Assembly: GCA_025024175.1 (NCBI GenBank)
Contig: QCXZ01000001.1
Span: 36,450,942 to 36,514,941, forward strand
Source: Rhyzopertha dominica
Lineage: Eukaryota > Arthropoda > Insecta > Coleoptera > Bostrichidae
Direction: 5' to 3'
Length of the DNA: 64,000 nt
How positions within the stretch are numbered: position 1 is the stretch's first letter; the number at the start of each line of letters is the position of its first letter. The position numbers and the translations under genes were made by a program. The notes under the pieces were generated by a model. It searched no databases, was not told the DNA's origin, and worked only from the letters and a program-made list of their open reading frames with translations. This document shows positions 24,701 through 36,100 of the stretch, in pieces.

Positions 24701-24916
24701 ATCAGCTACCTTTCAATTCGTTGACGCATCACCAGGCGCATTACGTGAGCGATTCAAAGACGCTCACATTCGGCCATCCTGCNTTCCGTTTTGTCCTTAA
24801 ACGGTGGAAGTCGTTGAAAATGACGTGGTTGGATTCCATTTGTTACAGATCACTTATGTTGAGTACTTTATGTCTGAACTGTATGTACCAGTATCAGACT
24901 CTTTTATGTCTGGTAT
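24701..24916. other. Spacer with a segment repeated near 27540
   Basis: 24715-24770 (TTGACGCATCACCAGGCGCA, GAGCGATTCAAAGACGCT) recurs in the same orientation, diverged, at about 27541-27596 (ATGACGCACTTACCAGGCGC, GAACGATTCAAGGACGCT). The two copies flank the minisatellite and the mariner. Nothing coding recognised. Confidence 0.5.
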
Positions 24917-25262
24917 GATGTCCATTGGCGGAACGAGCCCTTTGGTTTGCAAAATGATGCCCACTGGCGGACTGAACCCCGTAGGTTTGCAAAATGATGT
25001 CCATTGGCAAACTGAGCCCTTAGGTTTGTACAATGATTTCCACTGACGGACTGAACTGTTTAGGTTGGAACAAAGGTGTCCATTAGCGGACTGAACCCTT
25101 AGGTTTACAAAATGTTATCCAATGGCAGACTGAACCCGTTTGGATTGCATAATGATGTCCATTGGCCAACTGGACCCTTTAGATTTGCACAGTCGTGATA
25201 TCCATTGGCGGACTGAATAACCCTTTGGGTTTGTACAATGATGCCCGTCCATTGGCAAAACG
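24917..25262 (+). repeat. Minisatellite, 39-40 bp unit, about nine copies
   Basis: Diverged tandem copies of GATGTCCATTGGCGGACTGA followed by ACCCTTAGGTTTGCAAAAT. Unit starts fall near 24918, 24956, 24996, 25034, 25073, 25114, 25154, 25196 and 25240. No frame stays open through the array. Confidence 0.8.
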
Positions 25263-25556
25263 AATCTGACACACGTTACGTTAATTCGTTGATCTGGTCG
25301 GTTACTTCCGAAAATTTGTTCCACAGTTTGCGAAAAGTACTGCATTTTTAACAAAATTAATACATAAAAGACAGAAATTGTCGAAACTTTGAAAATCGAT
25401 ATTATTACAAGACCCATACTGCAGATTTACCATGATGCTTTGTTACCTACAGTAGTCTGCACAGATGCAATGAACTGGAAGGCATTCTAAAGGAAATCAC
25501 TAACATGGCAAAAACTCTGCTGCGTATTTTAGATATACTAATTGGTTAAGGATGAG
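25263..25556. other. Spacer between minisatellite and mariner
   Basis: No recognised feature; AT-rich with a short minus-strand open frame (part of 25115-25417) that also runs through the minisatellite and has no domain. Confidence 0.4.
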
Positions 25557-27484
25557 GGGACAAAAATCCGCACAAATACAGGACTTCAGTTTATTGAAAA
25601 TGGATAACCGAATACACAAAAACTGAACACTAGTAATATACTAATATACTTAAAGCTTAAAAAACGGTATCAGCACCAAAACGACTTGTCTGTCTGATTT
25701 TATTCATCACATTAAATTGGAGAAGAGCGTTACATTCATTTGCCGGACTGTAACAGTGATCCGTTTTCGCAATTATTTATTACTCGTTACCTCCACTGTT
25801 CTCTAAATAACTGGATGTATAAATCATTCAAAACTGCGACAAGTAGAAACTCGTGCGCCACCCTGCCGCTGGTACTCATACTATCATTTAAGGGCGCGTT
25901 CAAATTTTCGATTAGATCCTTAACTATATAATATGGTTATGAGTAAACGTAACGTCCAGTTTGTACGGCACATGTTTCTCACTAAAACACTACAACGATC
26001 ATCTTTTGGAAATTTGCAGACAGGTGATGAGTTGTATTAACTGCATACAATTACTATAAAGATAAGAAACACTTACAAGTGGAATGACAGGTGCTTCGAT
26101 GTAATGGATCATTTTTTTTTACAAAATTCGCAATGCACACCATACTTATTATTACCTATATAATCGCCGTGGGAGCCCAATATGCCATCCAGTAACAAAA
26201 ACGAACACCACGTGCTTTGCTACTTCCTGAGAAAGGTGTATAATGTTAATGCAGATTTTTATAAAGGTTCGCGATTTTAACTGTCAATCATTAACGTCAT
26301 ATTTATCGCAGAAACGAACCTTTGTCAAAATTTTAGTACAAGGACCAGCGGCTAGAAGCGCTAAGGTGGCTTAAATCTGTCATAATTAATTTACATGCAT
26401 TTTGGTATGTAAGCGATATCCAGTTATTTAGAGATCAGTGGTTGCCTCCCAGCCATCCTCGTATACTCTCGATTTTTTCAAAATTCTCCAGGATCTTTCA
26501 ACTGGACGCAGTTGGGATACGTTTGGCACATTTCTGGACTTTTCAACAAAGGCGATATCCAATTCGCGATAAGCGTCCACTACACGTGTTGCATAACGGG
26601 CGCGTGCCATATCAGGCCCGAACATAATTTTGCGATTTGAATAGTTTTTTCTGGCGAATTTGTTTAATCTGCTTCGTACACATTCTTTCTCATACACTTC
26701 TGCAAGCTGTTACAGAATTGCCGGAAGGTGCGATATACAAAGAAGAATGCGAAGAAATTGCCACTCAATCCAACAACTTCTGAGAATATTTCTCGTGGCG
26801 CTTAAAAATACCTCAGAATCCACGTCTCCTTTTTTGCAACAGTAAAACTTGTTATTCGCTGTGTCGCTACCGTCCTATGAGAAATATGTATGATTCATCA
26901 TCAATAATCATTTGTAGCTCTTTGATGGAGCAAATTCGTTTTCAGCCAGGCGCCTTAACTTCGTTTTTTGTTCAACCTTTTGTTTTTCCGTGTATTGTTT
27001 TTCTTCGTACTAATAAAACATTTTCGCATTTCAAAATATTGCTGACAATGCTGTCGATGTTGTATTTTATACCCAGTTTTCGGAGAGAAACTCCAATTTT
27101 ACCGTAGCACTAGTTTAACCAAAGCTAGTCTTCTTTTTCGGCTTTTTTCTAGCGGGCCTTCCAAAACCTTACTTCCTGACTGATGGCAATCTTAACTCAA
27201 CACGTTTAAAAATATCATACGTAGTCCGCTTAGGAACCCCCATTTCATAAAATTGATTGACATCAGATTCTTTATGAATTCCGTGTTGCTCAATATAGCC
27301 TGCAATAATTTCACGACGCTCATTTTCTTTCAGTCGTATAATAGTTTGTAACAAATGAAATAACTTTAAACTGTTTTTACTTATACCGTCAAGAATGACG
27401 TTTAGAGATATGTGAGTTCAATTATTGAAAATCCAAGGCCTACTGAAATTTAATACCTGATATCTTGTGCGGATTTTTTGTCCC
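25557..27484 (-). mobile_element. Mariner/Tc1-superfamily transposon, dead, split by a MITE
   Basis: The ends are inverted: GGGGACAAAAATCCGCACAA near 25556 and TTGTGCGGATTTTTTGTCCC ending at 27484. The minus strand carries a decayed transposase. N-terminal helix-turn-helix part at 27169-27354 (REIIAGYIEQHGIHKESDVN, GVPKRTTYDIFKRVELRLPS). A middle part at 26710-27160 with stops still shows IDDESYIF and SSLYIAPSGNSVTA. The C-terminal catalytic part at 26428-26697 includes MFGPDMARARYATRVVDAYR and NVPNVSQLRPVERSW, where the family has a P-Q-L-R-P-I-E motif. The coding sequence is interrupted at DGWEA by the 647-bp MITE at 25794-26440; its last stretch continues beyond, on the 25640-25793 side. 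Multiple stops and frameshifts rule out activity. Confidence 0.8.
25794..26440. mobile_element. hAT-like MITE, complete copy with near-perfect 8-bp TSD
   Basis: Starts CACTGTTCTCTAAATAACTG and ends CAGTTATTTAGAGATCAGTG, giving terminal inverted repeats of about 24 bp. It is flanked by GTTACCTC (25786-25793) and GTTGCCTC (26441-26448), an 8-bp duplication with one mismatch, the size made by hAT transposases. No coding capacity. It has landed inside the coding sequence of the mariner. A related, broken copy lies in opposite orientation from 21803. Confidence 0.8.
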
Positions 27485-27976
27485 ACACTCTTATTTTGCA
27501 AGTACAACGCACACCTCTTATAACTAGGCGATCTTCCCATCCGATGACGCACTTACCAGGCGCAATACCTGAACGATTCAAGGACGCTTACATAAATGTA
27601 TATAAAAATGTACTCCCAAACAATATCGACAATACTATATAAGAAATATTGTACTTTATTTTAAAAATTGTAAATGACATCTCATATCTAATTTCTGCAG
27701 ACGCCTGAAATGACAATAAGATGTGATTAGTTGTTATATAATTGTGATGTTCGACCGTTAAAAGCTTTGTACACCTGTGAGAAAATTTAGCTAAGTTTAG
27801 GTCTGAAAGGGCAGTTCTTGTAACTAACAGTAGTGTTCAATATCGTCTTTGTTATATGAAGGTTGGGCAAAGATAATAGATTTCAGCAGCACTTTGCTGT
27901 TTTAACTGTTTGTAGCTGTTCAGTAAAAACAGGATAGTTTTCCCCATTTTTGGCTTTTCCATTTAGACGGTGTATA
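27485..27976. other. Spacer between mariner and fold-back elements
   Basis: Contains the second copy (about 27541-27596) of the segment also seen at 24715-24770. Otherwise no feature recognised. Confidence 0.45.
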
Positions 27977-30900
27977 CAGGGTGATCAGTTAAGGCTGGAC
28001 AGCGGCTGTATCTTGGAAACTAATCGTGCTAGAATCTTGCGGTAAACTTTTTTTGGGCAAATGTAGTCAACCAGATTTCATTTAAAATATTATAAAGTAC
28101 GTAACTTTGCCGCAAGGTGGCGCATTTAATATGACATATCAAAGAATCGTTCCTTTCTCCAAAAAGTTGCAATACAGTGTTGGTCTAAAATAAACTCACT
28201 GCAATCTATGCTCATTTCTTAATAAATTTTGTTTGAACATTTTTTTCTAGTAGCTATGGCAATTACAATAAGATGGATATAAGTTTCATATTTGCAAAAT
28301 GTCATAACTCAAGTATGGCTTAACCGAATTTAACGAGTGATGGCTAGTTTTAAAGTGAATTTTATGGTTTTCAATATAATCATAAATAACCTATAATTTA
28401 TTGCAACTGTTTAACAAAAGAGGGCGTTAATTATACAAGTTTACATTTGTTCAAATATCTTTAAAAAAATCAAATGCAACCCTATAGGCTTTTTTGTTGG
28501 TTGTTATAGCTTATTAATCAAGCAAGATAAATTTGAAAACCTTAAGTCGATATCTTTCTTCCTTTCTTGGTTATAGTAAAAAAACTGCGAACCCGTCTTT
28601 GGGTTCGGCTATTTTTTCCTTCGAATAAAATTTTATATTAAAAAAAACTTTTACTCATAAATTACGACTTATTAGGTTAGGTTAGATCGGTTATTTGCCA
28701 GCAACGGTGGACACATTTTGAGGATCAATGGTTATTTTTTTAATACAGATATATATATTCAGATATAGCTTTAAGCAAAATATCAAATTGAAGGTATTTT
28801 TAAACTCTAAAAATAGCATAGTGGGTGTCAAAAAACATTTGCAGATAATATTTCACAAATAGTGTTTTTTGTTTTTTTACCTTACCTCATATAATAAACA
28901 TTGCTTCATAGTTAGATACAGATTTTTGTCTTCTTTAATTTGTGTCATTAGCATGTATGCCTCATTTTTACTATTTCTCAATGAAAAACAAGAAAAACTC
29001 ATGGTCGCCATATTCTGCTATCTTTATAAACTGAAAATTTCATTAACCTGAATAAACAATTAATCTAATAAAAAAACTAATAAACAATAAATTCTTGTGT
29101 ACTGAATTAAAAATCTTAAAAAATTAACATTTGAAATCCATTGAAAATAAAGATATTTACAAATATTAACTTTATTTGTAAAATATCATCTGCAAATATT
29201 GTTTGACACCACTATATCCCATTTTTAAAGAGTTTAAAAAGACCTTCAATTTGACATTTCGCTTAAGACTATCTAAAAAAAATAAAGAAAATACAAGCCT
29301 TGGTAGTTTTAGGTGACGGATCCTGAAAAAAAAAAATAATCATTGATCCTCAAAACGTCCACCGTTGCTGACAAATCAACGATCTCACCTAACCTAATAA
29401 GTCGTAATTTATAAGTAAAGCTCTGACTTTTTTAAATAATTTAATTTTATTCCTAGGAAAAAAAATAGCCGAACCCAGACGGGTTCGCAGTTTTTTACTA
29501 TAACCAAGAAACGAAGAAAGATATCGAATTCCGGTTTTCAAATTTATCTTGCTTGATTAACGACAAAAAAAGTCTATAGTCAAACAGTTGCAATAAATTA
29601 TAGGTTATTCATGATTATATTGAAAACCATAAAATTCACTTTAAAACTAGCCATCACTCATACAATTCGGTTAAACCATACTTGAGTTATGCCATTTTGG
29701 AGATATGAAACTTCTATCCCTCTTATTGTTGTTGCCAAAGCAACTAGAAAAAAAAAAGTTAAAACAAAATTTATTAAGAAATAAATATAGATTGCAATAT
29801 TTTTTTAGACTAACATTGTATTGCAATTTTTTTGAGAAAGGAACGATCTGTTGATATGTCTAAAGTCGCTAGATAGATAAAGTACCGCAATTGTCCTCCA
29901 TTTTAGTGCAAAATAGCAGCGGTAAATTTAAATGTTTATGTAGAAGACGGGATCAAACCTATTTGGTTTCTAGGGTTTTGGTTTCATCCCAGTGGCTGCT
30001 CGTCCGGGTCGGCAGAATTTTGATCGAAGAAATTATTTTTTTCGTATTTTTATGTATATTTTGTTTTATTATGTTCAGATATCTTGAAACAGTTGGAGCG
30101 TATTTTTTTACATTACCATCAAATTAATAATTAGCCAAAATCACATTTTTACGGGTTATCCCGAAAAATTTACGCTATTCGGCAACTGTGGCTGGGCCGT
30201 GTATGTGTTTGTCATCCAAGCCCGTGATCCAAACGCTGGGTCGGCAGACCGCATCGTATAAGGAAGCAATAGCATCGTTTTCCTATGAACTGAACAAAGA
30301 CGCAACCCTGCGCGCGTATTGAATCCTGAGGCGAAAATCGAGACTGCAATGCTTGGGTCCGGCAGACAGTATAAAACGTTAAAACGGACTTCATCATTTA
30401 TTTCAATTATTTCAAGTTTTTCTTTTCATCAACCAATTATAGTTCTGTTTTCTACTGAGTATTACAAATTATCTGATTGACACCCTTTACATGCTTACAG
30501 TTTTTTATAATCATAATTTAATTTTATGTATATATGTTTTTATTGAAGTTAATAAAGGAGGCCCGGCATTCATAATCGTCGGATTCCGAAAATTAATTTT
30601 GACATGTACATTGAACAACAATTATATTATAGTTCAATACTGAAATCACGAAAAACTACCCGCATGTTCTACGAAATTTTTCATTTTCCCAAGATTATTG
30701 TAAGAGGTATCCTCTTAAATAAACAATTTTAAGCAGCTACCTTCAAACATTTAACAGAATTAATTAAATACATGTTATAAATTTAGTCAATCTGAAATCA
30801 TTGAAGAATTTCAAACAAAAAGAAAATAACAAAATCAGTAAGCGTCAATACCCATATAATCGCTTAATGCTGTCTGCCGGACTTCCGAATACATCTTCGG

Positions 30901-31410
30901 ATTGGGCTCGACATATATCGGCTTCTCCTCTCCGGTGCAGTACAGGTGCACGCTTAACGTTGAAATTATGAAGCTAGTTGCCAGATTAGGCTATTTGTTA
31001 TCAAATGAACTATCTTTTGAACTTGCGGCGATATGAACATTTACAGAAGTAGCAAGTAATAAACAACAACTACGAGTATATACAAAATTATCTACTAATT
31101 TATAAATAAATAATATTTACCAACTAGAGTGGACCAAAGTTTTTACTGCCGACCCAATAGAATTTGTCACGAGCCGCCAGTTTCATCCGCCATTTTAGTG
31201 CAAAAATAAGGACAATGAATTGCGGTACTTTATCTATCTAGTGACTTTAGATATGTCATATTGAAGGCGCCACCTTGCGGCAAAGTTACGTACTTTATAA
31301 TATTTTAAATGAAATCTGGTTGGCCACATTTGTTTAAAAAATTATCGCAAGTTTCTAGCACGATTAATTTCCAAGATACAGTCGCTGTCCAGCCTTAACT
31401 GATCACCCTG
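27977..31410. mobile_element. Fold-back element with CAGGGTGATCAG ends and TA flanks
   Basis: The left end CAGGGTGATCAGTTAAGGCT and the right end AGCCTTAACTGATCACCCTG are exact inverted partners, with TA outside each (27975-27976 and 31411-31412). Inverted homology continues inward: 27977-28140 plus 29853-29930 mirrors 31190-31410, including GCCGCAAGGTGGCGC and AGATAGATAAAGTACCGCAA. The left arm is broken at 28141 by another fold-back element. Further inside, GGGTCGGCAGA at about 30008 and 30240 mirrors CTGCCGACCC at 31146, so the arms probably extend to about 31140. The unique core is about 1.1 kb with no recognisable protein. Probably a non-autonomous Tc1/mariner-type element. Confidence 0.78.
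28141..29852. mobile_element. Fold-back element with ~700-bp arms nested in the previous one
   Basis: 28141-28861 is repeated in reverse complement at about 29160-29852 over roughly 700 bp. Landmarks are ATCGTTCCTTTCTC, TTCTTAATAAATTTTGTTT, GTCATAACTCAAGTATGG, GTGATGGCTAGTTTTAAAGT and TTACGACTTATTAGGTTAGG. The loop is about 300 bp. Removing the element rejoins GACATATC to TAAAGTCGCTAG, exactly the continuous sequence seen in the right arm of the outer element, so both insertion points are well defined. No coding capacity. Confidence 0.8.
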
Positions 31411-31412
31411 TA

Positions 31413-31739
31413 TAAGTCAAATTCTTGTAAATTGCCTAGATTGTTGGTTATTAAACTCTGCTTCTTTGCTTAGGAAAGTAATGGAAACTAACCTGCTTTT
31501 GTAACTTTGCTTTAGAGTAGCAGCCATAGGCAAAACAAAATGGTTAGTTATTGTTTGAAGTGCAACGAAAATCTATCCGTTTTTCACTAACACTTCGAAT
31601 AATAAATTGGAGTTCAACGTTTAAGATTCAATACCTTTCTTTAACAATTCGTACAACTTTCTAATTGAAAATTATCACACAAAAAATCACGACATTGCGA
31701 CATTGGATAGTATGACCTTTACCTGTCACTTAAGATCGA
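31413..31739. other. Spacer, nothing recognised
   Basis: AT-rich sequence between the fold-back element and the BEL/Pao relic; no frame or repeat end seen. Confidence 0.4.
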
Positions 31740-32990
31740 AGCACTTTTACGGGTACTCCGCTTTCAGTGCCTTGAGCACTGCACACTCCCGAACTACCAC
31801 GATCACTATTTTCCTCCTTGTCCACTTCTTTGGGTGAGGGATGACTGCACGTCTGGTCCATCACATCTTCTCTTTGCGAGACAACAGTCAGATCACAGTC
31901 CCCGACCACTTTTAAAGGGTAAAGTTTCTGTAGGGTTCGTAATAACTGCCCATGTGAAGTCTGAAGACGTACTAAACGAATTTTTCACCATCTCGACCAG
32001 GATTCGTTTCAATTACGGCCCATCTATTCCTTTAGTGTTGTCGCTGCCAATTAATACCACTTCATTTATGTGAATCCGACGAGATGCTCTAGCTTTGCTT
32101 GTCTGTTTTAATTGCCCCAAATATTCAGTGCGAAAATGTGCACGTAACTCATCCGTTTACTGCTGATGGTATGTTATACGCTTAAAGTACTCTGTCTACT
32201 TTGTCGCAGTTAAAAACCCCACTTTCTACTATTTCTCGTAAAAAATTATCAGACAAAAGGGTCAGATGCCTAAAGTTAATGATTGATTCGCAGTCACACA
32301 CAATCGTTATGAGCTCTTTATAACACAAACAGGCAAGGCGTAATATCTTCCGAGAGCTGTTTCAGAACACTTATGAGCCTTTTCCAGAATCCACCCCACC
32401 AAGAAGATGCTGGAGCACGATATACGTTTGGCAGTATTAAAATCAACTATTTCTTTTCAATTAAAGTATTTTGAAAAATGATCAAAATGCCAATCTGACT
32501 GACGATTTTTCTCTTCGCTCTTGACTAATTGCGGCTTCATCATACTTCAAAACTGGAGTAGTAGGCCACGCTTGAGGTCCATCGTATAACCACTGTGGAC
32601 CCTCCCGCCATTTAAGTTCAATTAACTGCTTGATTGAGCATCCTCTGGGTGGTAGATCAGCAAGATTTGAATGACCTGGAAGGTGTCGTCAACATTCCAC
32701 TAGTGTCAAAGTTTTGATTTCTTTGACTCGATTAGAAATAAATTCATGCATCCTTTGCAGACCAGACCACGGGACTGACCGTACGTGGTAGCGATATTTA
32801 TTGTCGTGAACGCTGAGGACGTTCCCAAACTGGTTAGGGCTTAACATTGGTATTATGATTCCCAGAAAAACCGGCAAACTGTTAAGAAGGCGCAACGTCC
32901 AGAATCTAGGGCTTTCCACAGAACCTGGAGTGAGCAGGATGAGAAGCGAAACGTAATAGAGCAGCAGCTAGTCTTAATGGACGAACTGCC
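31740..32990 (-). mobile_element. BEL/Pao LTR-retrotransposon pol relic
   Basis: Read on the minus strand from 32920 down. MHEFISNRVKEIKTLTLVEC, then HLPGHSNLADLPPRGCS and ELKWREGPQWLYDGPQAWP, match the RNase H-to-integrase segment of BEL/Pao polyproteins (typically FVANRV-x-EI ... W ... G ... NPADLPSRG ... W--GP-WL). Farther along (32000-31830), IGSDNTKGIDGP and the following residues resemble the C-terminal integrase tail with its GxDN-x-K-R-x-WPL pattern. There are several stops and frameshifts, and no LTR was recognised. Its upstream side abuts the start of the satellite array at about 33100, so the two may share history. Confidence 0.65.
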
Positions 32991-33104
32991 CTGGACACAA
33001 ATACAACAATGTTGTGTTTGGTACAAAGCAACGACATCGTGTAGAAGTTACAATCACTGAACAACAACCGTCATACTGTCTTGGGTATCCAGAACTGTCT
33101 TTCG

Positions 33105-36100
33105 TCTCGCTCATCGCTGATAGTAAGTCTGGGCTACCACTTAATAACGTAGATGGTCACACTAACGGTGTAAGAGATCATTTGTTCTATTTAATCCGCC
33201 ATTCTAAAACGCTTCCTCTGTACAGTTCTATCATTATAGCAGACAGTAAGCCTAGACGACCATTTAATAAAGTAGGTGGTTTAACTAACGATGTAAGAGA
33301 TGATTTGTTCTATTTAACCCGATATTCTATGACGTTTGCTCTCTACAGTTCCATCATTATGGCTGCTAGTAAGTCTGGACTACCATTTAATAACGTAGAA
33401 TGTCAAACTATTGGGGTAAGAGATCATTTGTTCTATTTAATCCGGCATTCTAAAACGCTTCCTCTGTACAGTTCTATCATTATAGAAGATAGTAAGCCAA
33501 GACTACCATTTAATAAGGTAGGTTGTTAAACTAACGATATAAGAGATGATTTGTTCTATTTAATCGGGCATTCTAAGACGCTTGCTCTCTCTACAGTTCC
33601 ATCATTATAGCTAATGGTAAGTCTGGACTACCATTTAATAATGTAGATTGTCAAACTAACGGGGTAAGAGATCATTTGTTCTATTTAATCCGGCATTTTA
33701 AAACCCTTCCTCTGTACAGTTCTATCATTATAGAAGATAGTAAGCCNAGACTACCATTTAATAAGGTAGGTTGTTAAACTNAGGATATAAGAGATGATTT
33801 GTTCTATTTAATCGGGCATTCTAAGACGCTTACTCTCTCTACAGTTCCATCATTATAGCTAATAGTAAGTCTGGACTACCATTTAATAATGTAGATTGTC
33901 AAACTAACAGGGTAAGAGATCATTTGTTCTATTTAATCCAGGATTCTAAAACACTTCCTCTGTACATTTCTATCATTATAGCAGATAGTAAGCCTAGACG
34001 ACCATTTAATAACGTAGGTGGTTAAACTAACAGTGTGAGAGATCATTTGTTCTATTTAATCCGGCATTCTAAGACACTTGCTCTCTACAGTTTGATCATT
34101 ATGGCTGATAGTAAGTCTGGACTACCATTTAATACTGTAGATTGTCAACTAACGGGGTAAGAGATCATTTGTTCTATTTAATCCGGCATTCTAAAACGCT
34201 TCCTCTGTACAGTTCTATCATTATAGCAGATAGTGAGCCTAGACGACCATTTAATAACGTAGGTGGTTAAACTAACAGTGTAAGAGATCATTTGTTCTAT
34301 TTAATCCGGCATTCTAAGACGCTTGCTCTCTCTACAGTTCCATCATTATAGCTGATAGTAAGTCTGGGCTACCACTTAATAACGTAGATGGTCACACTAA
34401 CGGTGTAAGAAATCATATGTTNTATTTAATCNGGCATTCTANAACGCTTCCTCTGTACATTTCTATCATTATTGCAGATAGTAAGCCTAGGCGACCATTT
34501 AATAACGTAGGTGGTTAAACTAACAGTGTAAGAGATCATTTGTTCTATTTAATCCGGCATTCTAAGACGCTTGCTCTCTCTACAGTTCCATCATTATAGC
34601 TGATAGTAAGTCTGGGCTACCACTTAATAACGTAGATGGTCACACTAACGGTGTAAGAAATCATATGTTTTATTTAATCCGGCATTCTAAAACGCTTCCT
34701 CTGTACATTTCTATCATTATTGCAGATAGTAAGCCTAGGCGACCATTTAATAACGTAGGTGGTTAAACTAACAGTGTAAGAGATCATTTGTTCTATTTAA
34801 TCCGGCATTCTAAGACGCTTGCTCTCTCTACAGTTCCATCATTATAGCTGATAGTAAGTCTGGGCTACCACTTAATAACGTAGATGGTCACACTAACGGT
34901 GTAAGAAATCATTTGTTCTATCTAATCCGGCATTCTAAAACGCTTCCTCTGTACATTTCTATCATTATTGCAGATAGTAAGCCTAGGCGACCATTTAATA
35001 ACGTAGGTGGTTAAACTAACAGTGTAAGAGATCATTTGTTCTATTTAATCCGGCATTCTAAGACGCTTGCTCTCTCTACAGTTCCATCATTATAGCTGAT
35101 AGTAAGTCTGGGCTACCACTTAATAACGTAGATGGTCACACTAACGGTGTAAGAAATCATTTGTTCTATCTAATCCGGCATTCTAAAACGCTTCCTCTGT
35201 ACATTTCTATCATTATTGCAGATAGTAAGCCTAGGCGACCATTTAATAACGTAGGTGGTTAAACTAACAGTGTAAGAGATCATTTGTTCTATTTAATCCG
35301 GCATTCTAAGACGCTTGCTCTCTCTACAGTTCCATCATTATAGCTGATAGTAAGTCTGGGCTACCACTTAATAACGTAGATGGTCACACTAACGGTGTAA
35401 GAAATCATATGTTTTATTTAATCCGGCATTCTAAAACGCTTCCTCTGTACAGTTCAATCATTATAGCAGGTAGTAAGCCTAGACGACCATTTAATAACGT
35501 AGGTGGTTAAACTAACAGTGTAAGAGATCATTTGTTCTATTTAATCCGGCATTCTAAGACGCTTGCTCTCTCTACAGTTCCATCATTATAGCTGATAGTA
35601 AGTCTGGGCTACCACTTAATAACGTAGGTGGTTAAACTAACAGTGTAAGAGATCATTTGTTCTATTTAATCCGGCATTCTAAAACGCTTCCTCTGTACAG
35701 TTCAATCATTATAGCAGGTAGTAAGCCTACACGACCATTTAATAACGTAGGTGGTTAAACTAACAGTGTAAGAGATCATTTGTTCTATTTAATCCGGCAT
35801 TCTAAGACGCTTGCTCTCTCTACAGTTCCATCATTATAGCTGATAGTAAGTCTGGGCTACCACTTAATAACGTAGATGGTCACACTAACGGTGTAAGAAA
35901 TCATTTGTTTAATTTAATCCGGCATTCTAAGACGCTTGCTCTCTCTGCAGCTCCATCATTATAACTGATAGTAAGTCTGGGCTACCACTTAATAACGTAG
36001 ATGGTCACACTAACGGTGTAAGAAATCATTTGTTCTAACTAATCCGGCATTCTAAAACGCTTCCTCTGTACATTTCTATCATTATAGCAGATAGTAAGCC

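Noticed and set aside
23091..24918. Frames such as MTHALIWLTANESASFVRRTW repeated three times as a gene family
   Set aside because: They recur because the MITE is present in three copies. The frames are short, in both orientations, and have no homology to known proteins.
33014..33529. 171-codon frame at the edge of the satellite as a protein-coding gene
   Set aside because: It consists of satellite monomers, starts in non-repetitive sequence without a promoter or splice context, and neighbouring monomers carry stops. Reported as a finding about frame preservation instead.
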